Assembly: GCA_016748015.1 (NCBI GenBank)
Contig: JAAOMT010000516.1
Span: 79,068 to 143,067, forward strand
Reading direction: 5' to 3'
DNA: 64,000 nt
DNA from: Geosiphon pyriformis
Lineage: Eukaryota; Glomeromycota; Glomeromycetes; Archaeosporales; Geosiphonaceae
Shown: positions 11,754-23,801 of the stretch, piece after piece
Layout of the letters: the number at the start of each line of letters is the position of its first letter
Numbering within the stretch: the first letter of the stretch is position 1
Notes under the pieces: generated by a model
Database searches by the model: none
The model's input: the letters and a program-made list of their open reading frames with translations, nothing else
Told to the model about the DNA's origin: nothing
Position numbers and translations under genes: made by a program

Positions 11754-13337
11754 ATGCAAAGGATAGTATTTTATTCCATTTATTTAATTCTTATATTTCA
11801 AATTATTTTTCGATTAAGTCATGTTCAATTAAAAAATATTTTTTCTGACCACTTTTTAACTCAAAAATACAGTCAATATGGAAAATTTTCAATATCCATT
11901 AACAAAAATTTAGAATCTTTTCAATTCCCCTTTTCAGTCATAGCATCTCAAAATGATTCTTTTGTAAAAAGATCGTCACTTCAGTATCCTAAAAAAACGG
12001 CATACACCCTCAAACATCAAGAAGAAATCTTACAATTAATTGCGAAAGCTTTATTTGCTAATTTGGCTTACTGTTTTCCCTATAACGAAATTGGAATTTT
12101 GGTAAATCGGACCAAAATCATTGGTATTTTATATGATAGAATTATCTTTATAATTTTGCATTTTTGAAAATTGTTGAATTAAATTAATTTTCCAGTTCGA
12201 AAACTTTCTCTCTTAATATAAAAGCTGATGTAGCAGCAGACACGGGATCTCATACAATCGTTGCATATTTTAAAGGCCCTCATTTAACAAAATCAGAATG
12301 GAGAAGCAGAACAAGCAAACTTGTATCGTATAGCGTGCAAGGGATGCAAACAAACGCATTAGTTCAAGTGGATGAAGAATGGTTTGTGGATGTGTCAATT
12401 ATGATGGATGCTTTAGTAGAAAAAATTAATTATAACCTCAAGAATAAAGAATATAAGAAAATCATTTTTTGTGGACACGGTGTTGGTGGTGGTAATTAAT
12501 CTTTAAAATGGGTTGGGTTGGATTGGGTTGAGAGGGGTGGAGTGGGATCGGATGCAGGTTGTGATGCATAGAGACTTGGGATTTTTTGTTCTTGAAAATT
12601 TTGTCTTTAAAATTTTGTCTTGAATTCTTCTGATAAAACATTTTATTAATGCTTAATAATAATATATAATTTTTTACATAATTCAAAAAAAACCAATAGC
12701 ATATGCAGCAATAGCAGGTCTATCGTTTGCAATCATCAATCTTCTCCAGCCATTTTCATTATCATTGATCGGCATATCATATTCATCTATTGATCTTTCA
12801 ATTTATACTTTCGGTGAACCAAGAGTCGGAAACATAATGTTTGCTAGAATGATGAATGAATTTGTAAAAGTTACAAGAATAACTCACAAAAATGATTACG
12901 TTCCGCATTTTCCTCAAATTAAAAATGGCCTATCAATAATGCAACATCATGAAGATGAAATATGGATTGGACCGGCTGAGTGTGATTGCGATCCAGATAC
13001 AGTTCTTTTTGAAGGTGATCAAGCAATTTGGAAATGTGGAAAATATAGAGGAAGATGGGAAAGCAAATTACCTTCAATTCAATCATTAGTTGAGAAAAAG
13101 TTTTGGATACCTAACGATGATTTGGCCAATGAAAATGAGGTTATATTGAAAAAAAATCTTGGTCTAAAAAGTTTTTTTTTTTTTACAAATTTATAAGACA
13201 ACTAAATAAAAAATTTTGAAACCTGAAACTTTTAGGAATGTAACGCTGGACAATCTATCACAGGGTCAGATGAGGATCTATTACATTTTGGTCCTTATTT
13301 TAGTATTACGATGAACGATTGTAGTCCATTTCAATGA
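11754..13337 (+). CDS. Lipase-like gene B: secreted class-3 lipase-like protein, GHGVGG elbow
   Basis: ATG at 11754 with an N-terminal hydrophobic signal sequence (MQRIVFYSIYLILIFQIIF). Exons: 11754-12123, about 12225-12491, 12700-13139, 13236-13337, about 392 residues. The lipase fold runs from NLAYCFP through TIVAYFKGP. The nucleophile elbow is GHGVGG followed by AYAAIAGLSF after the second intron; a class-3 lipase would have GHSLGG. The catalytic Asp (THKNDYVPHFP) and His (MQHHEDEIWIG) are kept, followed by a conserved CDCD and, in the last exon, ECNAGQS...GPYFSITMNDC. Intron 1 is awkward: the best acceptor (ttttccag, exon from 12196) is out of phase by one base, although the residues behind it fit the lipase strand. 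An in-phase acceptor at 12224 skips them. Either a one-base deletion or alternative splicing. Confidence 0.75.
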
Positions 13338-14589
13338 GGTATTCGAGCAAGAAAAAAATATTTCACCATATATTCATGTTCAAAATGCCCTGGAATATCA
13401 TTTTTAAAAACTTTTTAATATATATTAATTTTTTGTTTATGAAAATTTTTTTTATTTCTTTTTTTACCCTTAAACTTTTAACAAATCTAGGGAATCCGAG
13501 TTCTTTAAAAAAAGACTTTAAAATTTAAAGTAAAACAGAGTTCATAAGATAAAATTAGGGCTTTGCATTATGTAAACTTCTACACTAAAAATTTTCTTTC
13601 AACATGATTATTTCCATTGGTGATGTCATTTATGCCTAAATGGGAATTTTTATTATTTTTATATAAATACAGTATTTTTATTCTATACGAAGCGAGTAGG
13701 AATAAACCGTTTGAGCATTGTTCAACTTGAGTTTCGAATTCTTTTGTAAGAATATCCACAGATTTAATTAAAATTGATTATTTTTATTATTTTTAAAAAA
13801 TGCTTTATTAAAAATTTCTCTCACATTTAAAAATGTTTTTTTCTTTATAAAGTCAGTCATTTAAATTCAATTTTTTTTTTCTTTAAGCTCCTTTAACTAA
13901 TTTCTATCAGTATAAAGAATATTAAATTTCCTATCATACTCTTCCTTCCTTCCTTCATCACTATCACTCATATTAACGATTAATTGCACTTAACTAATTA
14001 CTAATTTTTCAACTAACAATAAAATAACCATTTTCCGGATTTTTAAAATGATTATTGCAATCTCAATACACACACCTATGAATTATCCGGTCAATCACAA
14101 TTATGCAATGGGTCAAATAAAGAATTGTGCAACATGATCATTTCCGTGGGTAAACCGAGTACAAAAAATCTTTTCATTTATCAACTGCATTGAATACAAG
14201 CGACTCTGGTACATGTATTTGAAATGAAATCAAATGTTTTAAAGGGTCAAATTTGTTTGAAAGAGTAAATCTGCAAAATTATATAATTATCGAACTTCCC
14301 CAATCCCATTTCAAATTGCTTGTTCGAATCTGGAAAAACTATATTCTTTATCCCGTTCAAACACAATTCGTAGGAGATTGTTGCTTTTTGACCAATTCCT
14401 AAAAAAATTTATTATTAAATTTCACCAACACACATATTGTAAAATAATTCGAATTTAGAATTTTTTGAAAATGCTATTTCATGAAACCAAAAATATTTAT
14501 TGGTCCATCATAGACTATTTAGTATGGCATAAATATTGTGGTGAAATCAAATTTTGACTGAGGAGCAATTACTTTGGATTTTTTTACGA
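13338..14589. other. Intergenic AT-rich DNA
   Basis: Downstream region of gene B. No gene, RNA or repeat array that I can support. A CTTCC-rich stretch lies near 13940. Confidence 0.5.
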
Positions 14590-16190
14590 TAAAACTTAAA
14601 TTAATTCACGCCATTCAGAATCCTTATACTTGAAAAATTCATCATTGAAAAACCCATCAAATGAGCGACAGTAAGAGTCATTTGTAGAGGATGCAAATAA
14701 TTGTTCCTGGTCATTGGAAATTTCAAATTCAGTAATTTAAAGTTACAAATTTAAGAAATCTACAGTCTTCAAAGTCAAGAGCTGCAAAAAGAGTGTCATC
14801 GGTTTTAATTTGTGTTGAGAAGCATGATCATAATTATATCTATGATTAAAATTATTAAGCTCAGGAAAGGCTTTGAACAAAAACAGATTAATTTTAATTA
14901 ATATCCATCAAAAAATATCTAAACGTCCGCTAATTAGTGATTTAATTTTAAACAAGAATTAATATCACGTTTAAAATTCATAAACACAAATTAAAAGTTA
15001 TTTCAATAAAACTTTCGCTACGTATAATACAACTTATCACATTATTTTCTCCTCATTTATGAATATGGCCTCGTATCCAACTAAATGAAATATGCTACCG
15101 ATGAATACATATCCACCATCTATTGAAGGTTTGTTTATATCAAGAGCAAATAGACCATCATTGAAATGGAACAAATTTGGGCAATTGCGATCTGGGAGTG
15201 GAATGAGGTAGAAGAATCGGCCATCCATATTTATAAATATTGAATAAAAGTTTTTGAATTTTGTTCAAAATTGAAAGTAACAAAATGAGGAAAATGAACC
15301 AATATAAAGAATTAAATAACTTACTCGTCAAATTGATTTTTTCGTGTCTTCTTTAAACTTGAAAAAGATTTTCTGAACATATTCTTTCAAATTCAAACGA
15401 TTCTCGGGAGAAATATCTAATACAATTCTCAATTTTAACGGTTGATCTAGGAATTTTGATGGTATACTTGGTTAATAAACATCGTTGATATTTTATCAAG
15501 ATTGTCGGATTTCAGCCACTTGCCCTTTATCCTCACCCAAAACCAAATAATCGTTAACAAGAATATCACGCATAAATTTTGTGCCTTTACCATCAATGGT
15601 AAAGTGTCATCGGCCTTCTAACTCAACTTGACCTAAAAATTTGTTGCCTGACTGATACTCTAGTCGGAATTGAGTTTTTGCATGGAATATTTTTACCCAT
15701 GGGCTGAATGGAAAACATTCTTTCCGGTCGATTTTTATGAGATAAATTTTTTTCATTAAACATAAAAAACTTGAGAATTTCAGTTGAATGGAATCTCGGC
15801 AGTTTTGTGAGCATCTCGTTTAAAGTTTCACTAAAGTTTTTGTATCCCTTAGTAATTTAATTCCCCTCGAATCCTCTACTACCACCTCAGGTTTTGTGGC
15901 AATTAGGAATTTCGAAACAATCAATTACCCGTTTATTTTCAAAAATTGCATCCTTTTATTGGTCAATTTCCTTTAAACCCCGAAATTTTTTTGTTTGGCT
16001 ATCGGTCTTTTCGTATTTCGGATCTCGCATCCCTGTTTTCCTCGGAAGGTATTTTTATTTGTTCTTTTACAAAAGTGACGATTCACGTCCCATCAGGATG
16101 CTCGAGACTTTCTTAGAATTTGATAGGAATTGGATAATTTTTGGGTGAGTGTTTCATTTATCAGGCCATAAATTTTAGCTGTGCTATCTT
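14590..16190 (-). pseudogene. Decayed multi-exon gene, unrecognised
   Basis: Several blocks on the minus strand have strong coding character but are interrupted. From 5' to 3': about 16120-15890 (YLPRKTGMRDPKYEKTDSQT, then FENKRVIDCFEIPNC), 15889-15490 (KPEVVVEDSRGIKLLRDTK and later ECFPFSPWVKIFHAKTQFRL), about 15470-15340 (LRIVLDISPENRLNLKEYVQ, ending at a GTAAGT donor), 15228-15037 (MDGRFFYLIPLPDRNCPNLF), about 14820-14760 and 14710-14590 (NDSYCRSFDGFFNDEF, then stop). In-frame stops sit where Gln or Trp fits the flow, for example TAA in VKL*TRCSQ and TGA in LEGR*HFTIDG. The intron after 15340 has no AG acceptor before the next block. I cannot name the product. Whole-gene decay with C-to-T type lesions is the main message. 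Confidence 0.45.
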
Positions 16191-18340
16191 TCTCTACAAA
16201 GCAAATATCTTTGGTATTTTTAATTAAAAAAATATGCTATTTCGGAAATCAGATTCTTATATAAATGCTATAATTTTATATAAAAAGAGACTCGATTACT
16301 CTTGCTCAATATCTATTTTATTGAGTTTGGGAAACTAATCAGATAGTAGATTAATTTGATATCTGTTATATATGCTAGAAATAATTCGAAGTAAGTTATA
16401 CATGCCACAGCTGTTTTGGTGGTATATATGTCTATTAACCTTTTAGGTTCATTAACTGTGTTCAACTGGATTGAGTTTTTTCAACATAACTTGATCGCAA
16501 ATAGTCATAGGCAGCTGTCAGATTAGGTCAAAGTAAATTCAAGTTTAAACGTTTTTAGGTGTTAAATTATTCTAAAGGAATATCAGAAACTTGTTAGTCT
16601 TGAATTATTATTTATTAATCACAGTTATGTTTGGATATCTCATTTAATTAAACTATAATCTTATTTAATCAAACCCATTCACAAATTTCTGAAAAATTAA
16701 AATAATATGTGCATATTTAATAATTTTAGCTTTAATTAAACCAAATAAAAGTTTGAAATTATTTTTAATTTTGAATTCGACTTTTTTATTTGATGAAAAT
16801 AATTTTCAAATAAATTTTGTTCCCTTTACTTTAATAATAATTTATTTAAATTAAGAAAGTGATAATGTATGAATTTTTAATTTAATATTTTATTATTATT
16901 TCAAAATGGACTTTGAATTCATTGTTGGTCAACTTTATCAAATAATTTAATATGAGAAATTTTTTTTAATAATTCTGGATATTAAGATGAATAAGCTTCC
17001 AAGTATTCTTAAATAAAAAAAAATTATTCTTTTAAAATAAATGAGATATAAATATTAGAGTACAGTATATTCTATATTAAATAAATAATATTTTTAAAAT
17101 ATTAACTTTTTATAAATTGAATCTAATATTTAAAATGTAATTTTAAATATATCCACTTACATAAAAAATTTAAAATAGCTATTTACTTAGAAATTGAAAG
17201 TTAAAGACTATAAATCTATTAATATATAATAAATTAATTTAAGAAAATAAAAGTATCATATTAATGCATTTATAAAAATAAATTAAATTTTAATTAAATT
17301 AAAAATTACATTAACATAGAAACTTTTTTTTAATTGTATAAACAAATCTGTTGGAAAATCAATCTTTTAAGTAGTTTTTTAACTTGAAAAAACTTTCACA
17401 TGTTATAAAAGTAAATAGGATATGCTAATAGATCTATGTTCACAATGGGTTGTCAAATGAATTAATCATCTTTTACCCATAAAATGTTATTAAAAGCTGA
17501 GATAAAATAAAAATACCGACAAGTTTCTTGATAAGTTTTTTTGCCATTTAATATAAAATATAAACAAGAATTTTAATCCAAATCAGCAATTAAAGAAAAA
17601 GAAAATTTTTTATCTAATATTTTTTAAATATTAAGAAAAGTTTTGGAATGCATTAATATAATTTACATACAAATGGTTTTTATTAATTATCGAATTTTTA
17701 AAAATTATAAATAAAAATTTGAAAAACTTTAATTTTAAAAAAACTTCAAGTTTTGAATTATGAAATAAAAATATTACTATAAAAAATGCAATGAAGATAA
17801 CAATTCAATTTTTTTTTTAAATTAAAATTTTTTTATCATAATTTTGAATATTTAAATCAAGAATTTATTTTGTAAATAATCAACATATATATTTTGTGAA
17901 GCGCCCAAGACACATGTACTAATTCTAGTAAAAAAATCTCTCAATGTTCCTTATGAGCTATCTTTTTATAAATTTACTAAAGAATAATTGAATAAAGTGA
18001 TCTTAAAATTCAATCATACACTTTATATATCTTATCCTTTATGAATTTTACAGAAAAATTTTTAGCAGCACATAAAACGCAAATCGTTTTGTTTTTGGTG
18101 TTCTATAGAATAACAGCAAGACAATGGTGAAATTCTTTGCCGTTTTTTGCATAATATCAAGGATGAATGACTCAATTAATTAATTTGTTTAAATATGTTT
18201 CACTAGAAAAATAACATAAATACGAACTCTGCCTTTTACAATACTACTTTCTAAGTGAAAGCTTGTAAAAATAGTGGCCTTTAAACATAGCCTTTATTAT
18301 AATAATATATTCACGTTTTATCCTTTATCCGCACAAACCA
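16191..18340. other. AT-rich gene-free block
   Basis: Very AT-rich from about 16550 to 17900 with almost no CpG, resembling the transposon-bearing blocks further right. No domain is recognisable in any frame. Possibly an old, fully eroded repeat. Confidence 0.5.
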
Positions 18341-18945
18341 CGGAAAACCTTTGAAATTAAACGAACTCATTCAGAAACTCATTATCGCAACGAGTGTCCA
18401 ATATGTCAAGAGATTATTCGAAACAATGAATGAAATCCATGCTATTAACTTTAGATTTATCTGCTAGAGAAAGGCCAAAGCATTTACCACATTTTTCTGG
18501 TTTGAGTCTCTCCTTTTCCGAATTATGACAGTGCTCAAGTTTTTTCAATATAGCCGACCAAAAGCAAGCCCTTATTCAATCAAATTGCCTTTAATCTCTC
18601 ATAAATTACTAAGTAACGATAAAATTGGAGACTTGTCCAGAAAGAACAAGAGCAGCAAGTTCCACGGAGTGATTACAAACTAAATTCTTAACACTAGCTG
18701 AAGCAAATTTCACACCTACAACCATATTATTTTAGGCCCTTTCAACATCGCTATTTTTCGCATCGAAATGCACAAGAAAAGCACATAGCTATCTCCTCAA
18801 TGCCTCCAAATGTGTAATTTCCAGTACCTCCGCCCCCATTGGCATTCTTGAGACTTCTCAGGTGACTCCGAGCTTTTTTGTCATCTCTGTAGGTTGAAAT
18901 CCAGTCTTCAAAAACATTCTTATGATTATTGAAAATCAAAGTAGT
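18341..18945 (-). pseudogene. Coding relics, unrecognised (possible zinc-binding segment)
   Basis: Three minus-strand blocks look like remains of one gene: 18939-18751 (NVFEDWISTYRDDKKARSHL, then a Gly run and FGGIEEIAMCFSC), 18722-18605 (GVKFASASVKNLVCNHSVEL, ending in a TAG), and about 18570-18420 (KKLEHCHNSEKERLKPEKCG, then KCFGLSLADKSKV). Cys pairs (CGKC) suggest metal binding. The plus strand at 18352-18438 also reads a CPICQ motif (ETHYRNECPICQEIIRNNE then stop), so strand is uncertain for that part. No family assigned. Confidence 0.3.
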
Positions 18946-20354
18946 ACGATTAATTGAGCCTTGATACCTAATTTCTCATGGTCTAGTTTTTTTTATTTTG
19001 ACAGTTTCTTTGTCGGCATTAACTTTGAGCGAACTTCTTTCCGAAGAAAAAATAAATTCTTACTAGCAAAAATTAAAAAGATTTAGACATTTCAAAACAT
19101 ACTTTTTCTTAAAGAGCCTAATTAGATAACTATTTTAGCTTATAAGAAAATCAACAAAAACGAAATAAGCAAGCACGGTTTGTTTTAATGCTTCAAAACT
19201 GATTAATGGTTGTGTTAAAAATGATAATTGACCGCAAGCTAATAATTGGTTCTTGTAAGGAGTGACTAGAGTTTTGGTTTACTATGCAAGCTCATATAAC
19301 GTTTCTATATGAATATTTTTCAGTCCAGTTCATCTTTTTCCTCACGTTAAATGTTTTTGTCTGAAAAATAAGCTTCTGGCTCAATCCATTACCCAAGAAT
19401 TAGAAAAATGAGGAAAATTTTAATTTTCACTTTAAAACAATTAAACCAAGACCAGGAAGCTGACTGGGAATGAAAAGAAATCGAACAAGCTTGCCTTACC
19501 TATAAAAAGTCTTAACAACGCAACAATTGGCTATCCCAAAAGTTAGCAAGTTTATGGTAGATGAAAAAATTATAGATAGTTGGGGGCTATAGAAGTTATT
19601 GAGAGTTAAACTTTAGATGCTTTCTATATCAGTATTCCTCGAATCTAAGTTATGGAGCACACCAATTTAATTAATATGATAATCGAAACTTGGAGCGTCA
19701 GATTCTGCTGAGCAATGCAGTTTCTACTACACTCTTGTCCAAAAGAGATGGGGTGAAAAATATTTTAGGTTTTCAGTTTAAAATGGGGCACTATAAATAA
19801 TACTGTTTTTTTAACGATTGAAGCATCACCCAATGTTCATTAGCACAATAGAAGATATGATGATTTAGTTACATTTTTGGGAGCAGGGAGTCCATGAAGC
19901 TACGAAATATAATCTTTGACAAAGGATAATTTATTATATTATTCCAAGACTTGGAAAAAATCGTAATATAAAGCGCAAAAGAGGAAATAGCAAGCATAAG
20001 AATCTCACAACTAATAATTCTTGTATAATCGGTCACTATATTCAAAGAGTAAATTAGCGGAAATGGAAATAAAAGTTCCTTTATGAACAATTTCAAGGAA
20101 TCTGGTCGAGCATGCATCTTACCTCAATTCAACAAAGAAAGCGTTGCATGGGCCATTTTTGCACACCATCTTGTATTAGAAGAAAGAACCACAAATGAAA
20201 TATCAAATTTATACTAGAATTGTTTATCAAAATACTAAACATAGATTTAAATTAAAAATTTGGGAATATATGATCTTATATCATCTATCAATTTCCATAT
20301 CGTAAAATTTATCTCGAAATAACCGTTAAATCACCTCTTTCGATCATTTGGTCT
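18946..20354. other. Intergenic
   Basis: No supported gene. An 82-codon minus-strand frame (20117-19869) is hydrophobic by composition, and its ATG sits inside a GTAAGATG donor-like context. I do not consider it a gene. Confidence 0.5.
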
Positions 20355-21841
20355 TTATTCTTTGAACATTGAATCTTTCATGGTAGAACAATTCATCTGA
20401 ATTCCAAAATATGGCCCTATATGAGAGGCTTGTGAAAGCGGCGAATCTATCAGTGTAGTTCCAGCATGACAATTCTTAATAATAATAGAATTTTATAAAC
20501 AGAAAAGTAACGTTTTTAATTAATCAGTTTTCTTTAAGAATTTTAAACTTGAAAATTTTTTAGTTCTAGAAACCTAAAGCTTACCTGATTTTCATCAATA
20601 AAAAAACCATCTTCACCTCTCGCTTCAGGCAAACATTTATACAATATATAATCCGCCATATCATTAACCTCTCCACAATTACAATTTGCATTTGAAATCC
20701 AATATTCGGTCTTCGGGTGTTGATATTTTTCAGCTTTTGTTGGCATATGAGGGAACCAATCATTATTATTTACTACTCGAAGATGTTCCGGGAACATAGC
20801 TGAAATATGATTTGCAAAAGCTCGGTCACCTGGACGAGGAGCACCATACGTTACCAAGTTTGTGTATGGACGCATAGTGGGATGTCTTCTTTGAAACGAA
20901 AGTCCTGCTAAAATTGCGTATACTAAAAAAAATTGTTTTAGGAAAGTGAAAAACATTAAAAACCAAAATTGAAGCTTTTTTGCCCTCACTTCTTTAGTCC
21001 ATTTACTTACCTCCACCCTCCCCATGTCCAGTGAACACTACTTGATAAAGCACATCATAATTATTCATGGCTGAATCAATCTTAACATTGATTTCTGCTT
21101 CACGATATAGATAATTTCGAAACCATTCTGAGTCAACCCCAGCTCGAATATTGTTATTTGTGTCAGGATACAAACTCAAATGGTTTATTCTTCGCCGTCT
21201 ATCAGTTGGAGAACCTTTTTTACCCTTTATGAAGACCATCAATCGGTGAAGATGTTTCGTAATCACTTTTTCCTTAATCCCGACTGGATAAGTTGTTCAA
21301 ATACCCATGATTTAAAAATTCAATGTATAGGTGCAAGATATTCAGATATTTTAATCTATTTAACCTCACATGTGATCTCCTGAGGAAAGTATGTTTTTTC
21401 AGCTGAGAGACAATAAGCTTCTCTTGAATAACTCGCCATTTCTTTCAAATAGTCCAAGATCGCAACGTCATTCACTGGTACTTTGCTTTCTTCATCTTCA
21501 ATTTGGGTCGCCACTAACGAGATGCGTTTGAAATGTTTTTTTGTAACCTTCAATGCCTTGAAATCTACCAAAGGATCTTTTATCTTAATCAAATATTTTT
21601 GATAATTGTAATGAATTTTATGGTTTGAATAGGCCAAATAGTTTACTTCATTTGGACTTTTAAAAAGAAATCTTTCGGCACTTAATAAATTTTTGAAAAT
21701 CAGAAAATGGAATCCCCAAATAATGAATCCCCAAAAAATTATCCTAAAATGTGGTAAAATGTGTTTTTCGCTATATACTATGACCAGTTCTCGTCCAGCG
21801 GCTGATACAAAGCAACATAAAGTTCTTTTAAATCTATTCAT
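20355..21841 (-). CDS. Lipase-like gene C: membrane-anchored or secreted class-3 lipase-like protein, GHGEGG elbow
   Basis: Exons 21841-21370, 21283-21011, 20922-20585, 20474-20355, giving 400 residues; donors are GTGAGG, GTAAGT and GTAAGC and all phases fit. The chosen ATG (21841) precedes a hydrophobic span at residues 34-49 (IIFWGFIIWGFHFLIF), a signal or anchor. The lipase fold includes SREAYCLSA, a strand ending LMVFIKGKK, and the elbow GHGEGG (243-248) followed by VYAILAGLSF. A class-3 lipase would carry Ser where Gly245 is. The Asp (VNNNDWFPHMP) and His (YQHPKTEYWI) of the triad remain, then CNCG. Exon 4 encodes NCHAGTT...HIGPYFGIQMNC. Same orientation as gene D, 525 bp downstream of it, so a tandem duplicate. 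Alpha/beta-hydrolase fold is near certain; hydrolase activity is doubtful. Confidence 0.82.
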
Positions 21842-22366
21842 GATTGAATAATGAAGAATTCTTTTAAAATTTTCATTTTTATTAAACTCCCAAATGCTTA
21901 TGATAATCAAAGTTTGAATCTCTCAAAACAGACCTTTGCTCATATTATAGTGTTCTTTTCTATCAGTTACAGAAAAGGTAAATCACAAGAGTCAGATTCC
22001 AAACAAAAAAAAATATTGGCACAAAGGGATAAATATTTAATCATACATGAAGATTGACCTCAACAATGACCAAAAAGCTTATACCAACAATTTTTGGCAA
22101 CGAATGCAATTTTTTCATTTTATTCAGATGGATGATTCCCAGAAACATTTTAGCGCTGAATGATCTGCTGTGGTTCAATAAAAGCAATATTGAAGAAATC
22201 TTTCTTTGAAATGTGCAAATTCCCATCCTCTATATATGTTCCCAAAAGTTTATAATAAATAGCCTTCGAAATTCATATCTACAAGATGCTCATCTCATTG
22301 GCCCGTAACATGGTTCGTCATCGGAAATAAATTTCTTTTCTATGAATATTTAAAATGGAATTCATT

Positions 22367-23801
22367 TTAAAATAATGACCATTCCACTGGACCGCAATCA
22401 CCCATTGTCACTCCAAAATAAGGTCCATCATGAGGATCAGGTTGAGAACTCCCTGAATCGGTTGTACCTGCATTACATTCCTATTTGAGGGATTTAAAAA
22501 TGAATATAATGGAAATGACTGTCCAAAGAAAAAGATTCTCTCACCAAATTTTCCCCACTTGTTAAGTTACGGGATGTTCGATAACCAGGACATTCCCAAA
22601 GTAGATTTCCGTCTGGCATCGGTTTCAAAGTTTGATTTATATCTGATGACTTACAGTCACAGTCTGGTCTTGCTATCCAATATTCATACTCGTGATGTTG
22701 GAATTCAAAATTTGAAAGAAAATCTCGTGGAATGAAGTCGTTAGTATGTGTCACCCGATAAATAAAGATTTCTCGATTCATAGTAGATGCAAATGCTGAC
22801 AACCCAACACGTGGTTGTCCAAATGTAACTATCGATACAAGTATCCTTTGATTTGGTGTATTCGATTGATAGGTTCTTAGGTTTTTGTAAATTGCTGGGG
22901 TAGCCAGAACCGCGTATGCTTCAAATTAAGGTATGGATTAGATTTGAAAAATAACTTTCAGGAATCCAGGCAAAAAAATAGGAATGATTCAAGATCGTGA
23001 TCCTATACCTCCCCCAATTCCATGACCAATGGAATATATCTTTGTTACACCAAAAGTTCTGCCGTTCGGAACCTCAGGTTTGGTGGATAAAAACCTTTCG
23101 ATCCTGGAAATTAATTCCGGTAAAAATTCGTTCACGTCCGCATTCCATACAGCATCAACGAATGTATCTTTTCCATGAAGGCTATTTGCGTATCTTGATA
23201 ATCGAATCTCCCGTTTTTCCCATTGATTTCTTGTTAATCTATTTCCCTTAAATATTACGAAAATGTTTTTAGTCAAGGGTTCCTGCAAAACATTGACTAA
23301 GACGAAGAAAATTTATGAGAGTGATTAGAATCATGTGAATCATGAATTTATTTGATAGACCCAAAGTGAATAAATCATAAAACCTTCAACATCTTTTAAT
23401 TTCACTTCTTGATCAGTATCATCACCACAATATGCCATATTAGCATATTTCGCCATTTTATGTAAAAAATTAATTTTAGATGGTGTCCAATTTCGGATTT
23501 TCTTTGGATATGCTCTTTCCTTTTTCCTAAGATAATTTCGTCCTACTATACTTCTTGTAAGACTGTCCCTTGTTAAATAAGTTTTGGAAACAAGGCTTGG
23601 ATCTTGAAGGCTTGTGCATTCTTTATGTTGTGGTTGATTGAGCGAAAATATTTTTATGCCGGATGTTTTTGATACATCTTTTCCATCTAACGAAATTTCT
23701 TTTACTCCAGAAACCCATGTCAAATATAGGATAAGAATGAAACTTGTACTTAGGAAAGCACAAGGCTTCCAAACGAAAGTTTGGCTATTCATTTTTCCCA
23801 T
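22367..23801 (-). CDS. Lipase-like gene D: secreted class-3 lipase-like protein, GHGIGG elbow
   Basis: Exons 23801-23384, 23296-23009, 22918-22545, 22480-22367, giving 397 residues. Intron 1 (GTTTTA...CTTAG) was placed to match the phase and position of gene C. The ATG at 23801 begins a classic signal peptide (basic start, hydrophobic residues 14-31, FLSTSFILILYLTW). The fold includes KYANMAYCGDD, KNIFVIFKGN, the elbow GHGIGG (230-235) followed by AYAVLATPAI, then VTFGQPRVGLSAFA. Triad Asp is in THTNDFIPRD and His in FQHHEYEYWI, followed by CDCK. The nucleophile Ser is replaced by Gly232. Exon 4 encodes ECNAGTTDSG, DGPYFGVTMGDCGPVEW and a stop. All reading frames are intact, so the protein is probably made and exported even though it should not be a normal lipase. 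Confidence 0.82.

Noticed and set aside
12462-12686. 74-codon minus-strand frame with Pro/Thr repeats
   Set aside because: It lies within an intron of gene B and its repeat comes from a GGGTTGG-type simple repeat.
19869-20117. 82-codon hydrophobic minus-strand frame
   Set aside because: Composition is typical of AT-rich noncoding DNA, the ATG lies in a splice-donor-like context, and there is no family resemblance.
23341-23383. Alternative first intron of gene D using a GTCTAT donor (23360) and a GCAG acceptor (23283)
   Set aside because: It is in frame, but the GTTTTA/CTTAG pair gives the same phase and position as the intron of gene C, so I preferred the latter.
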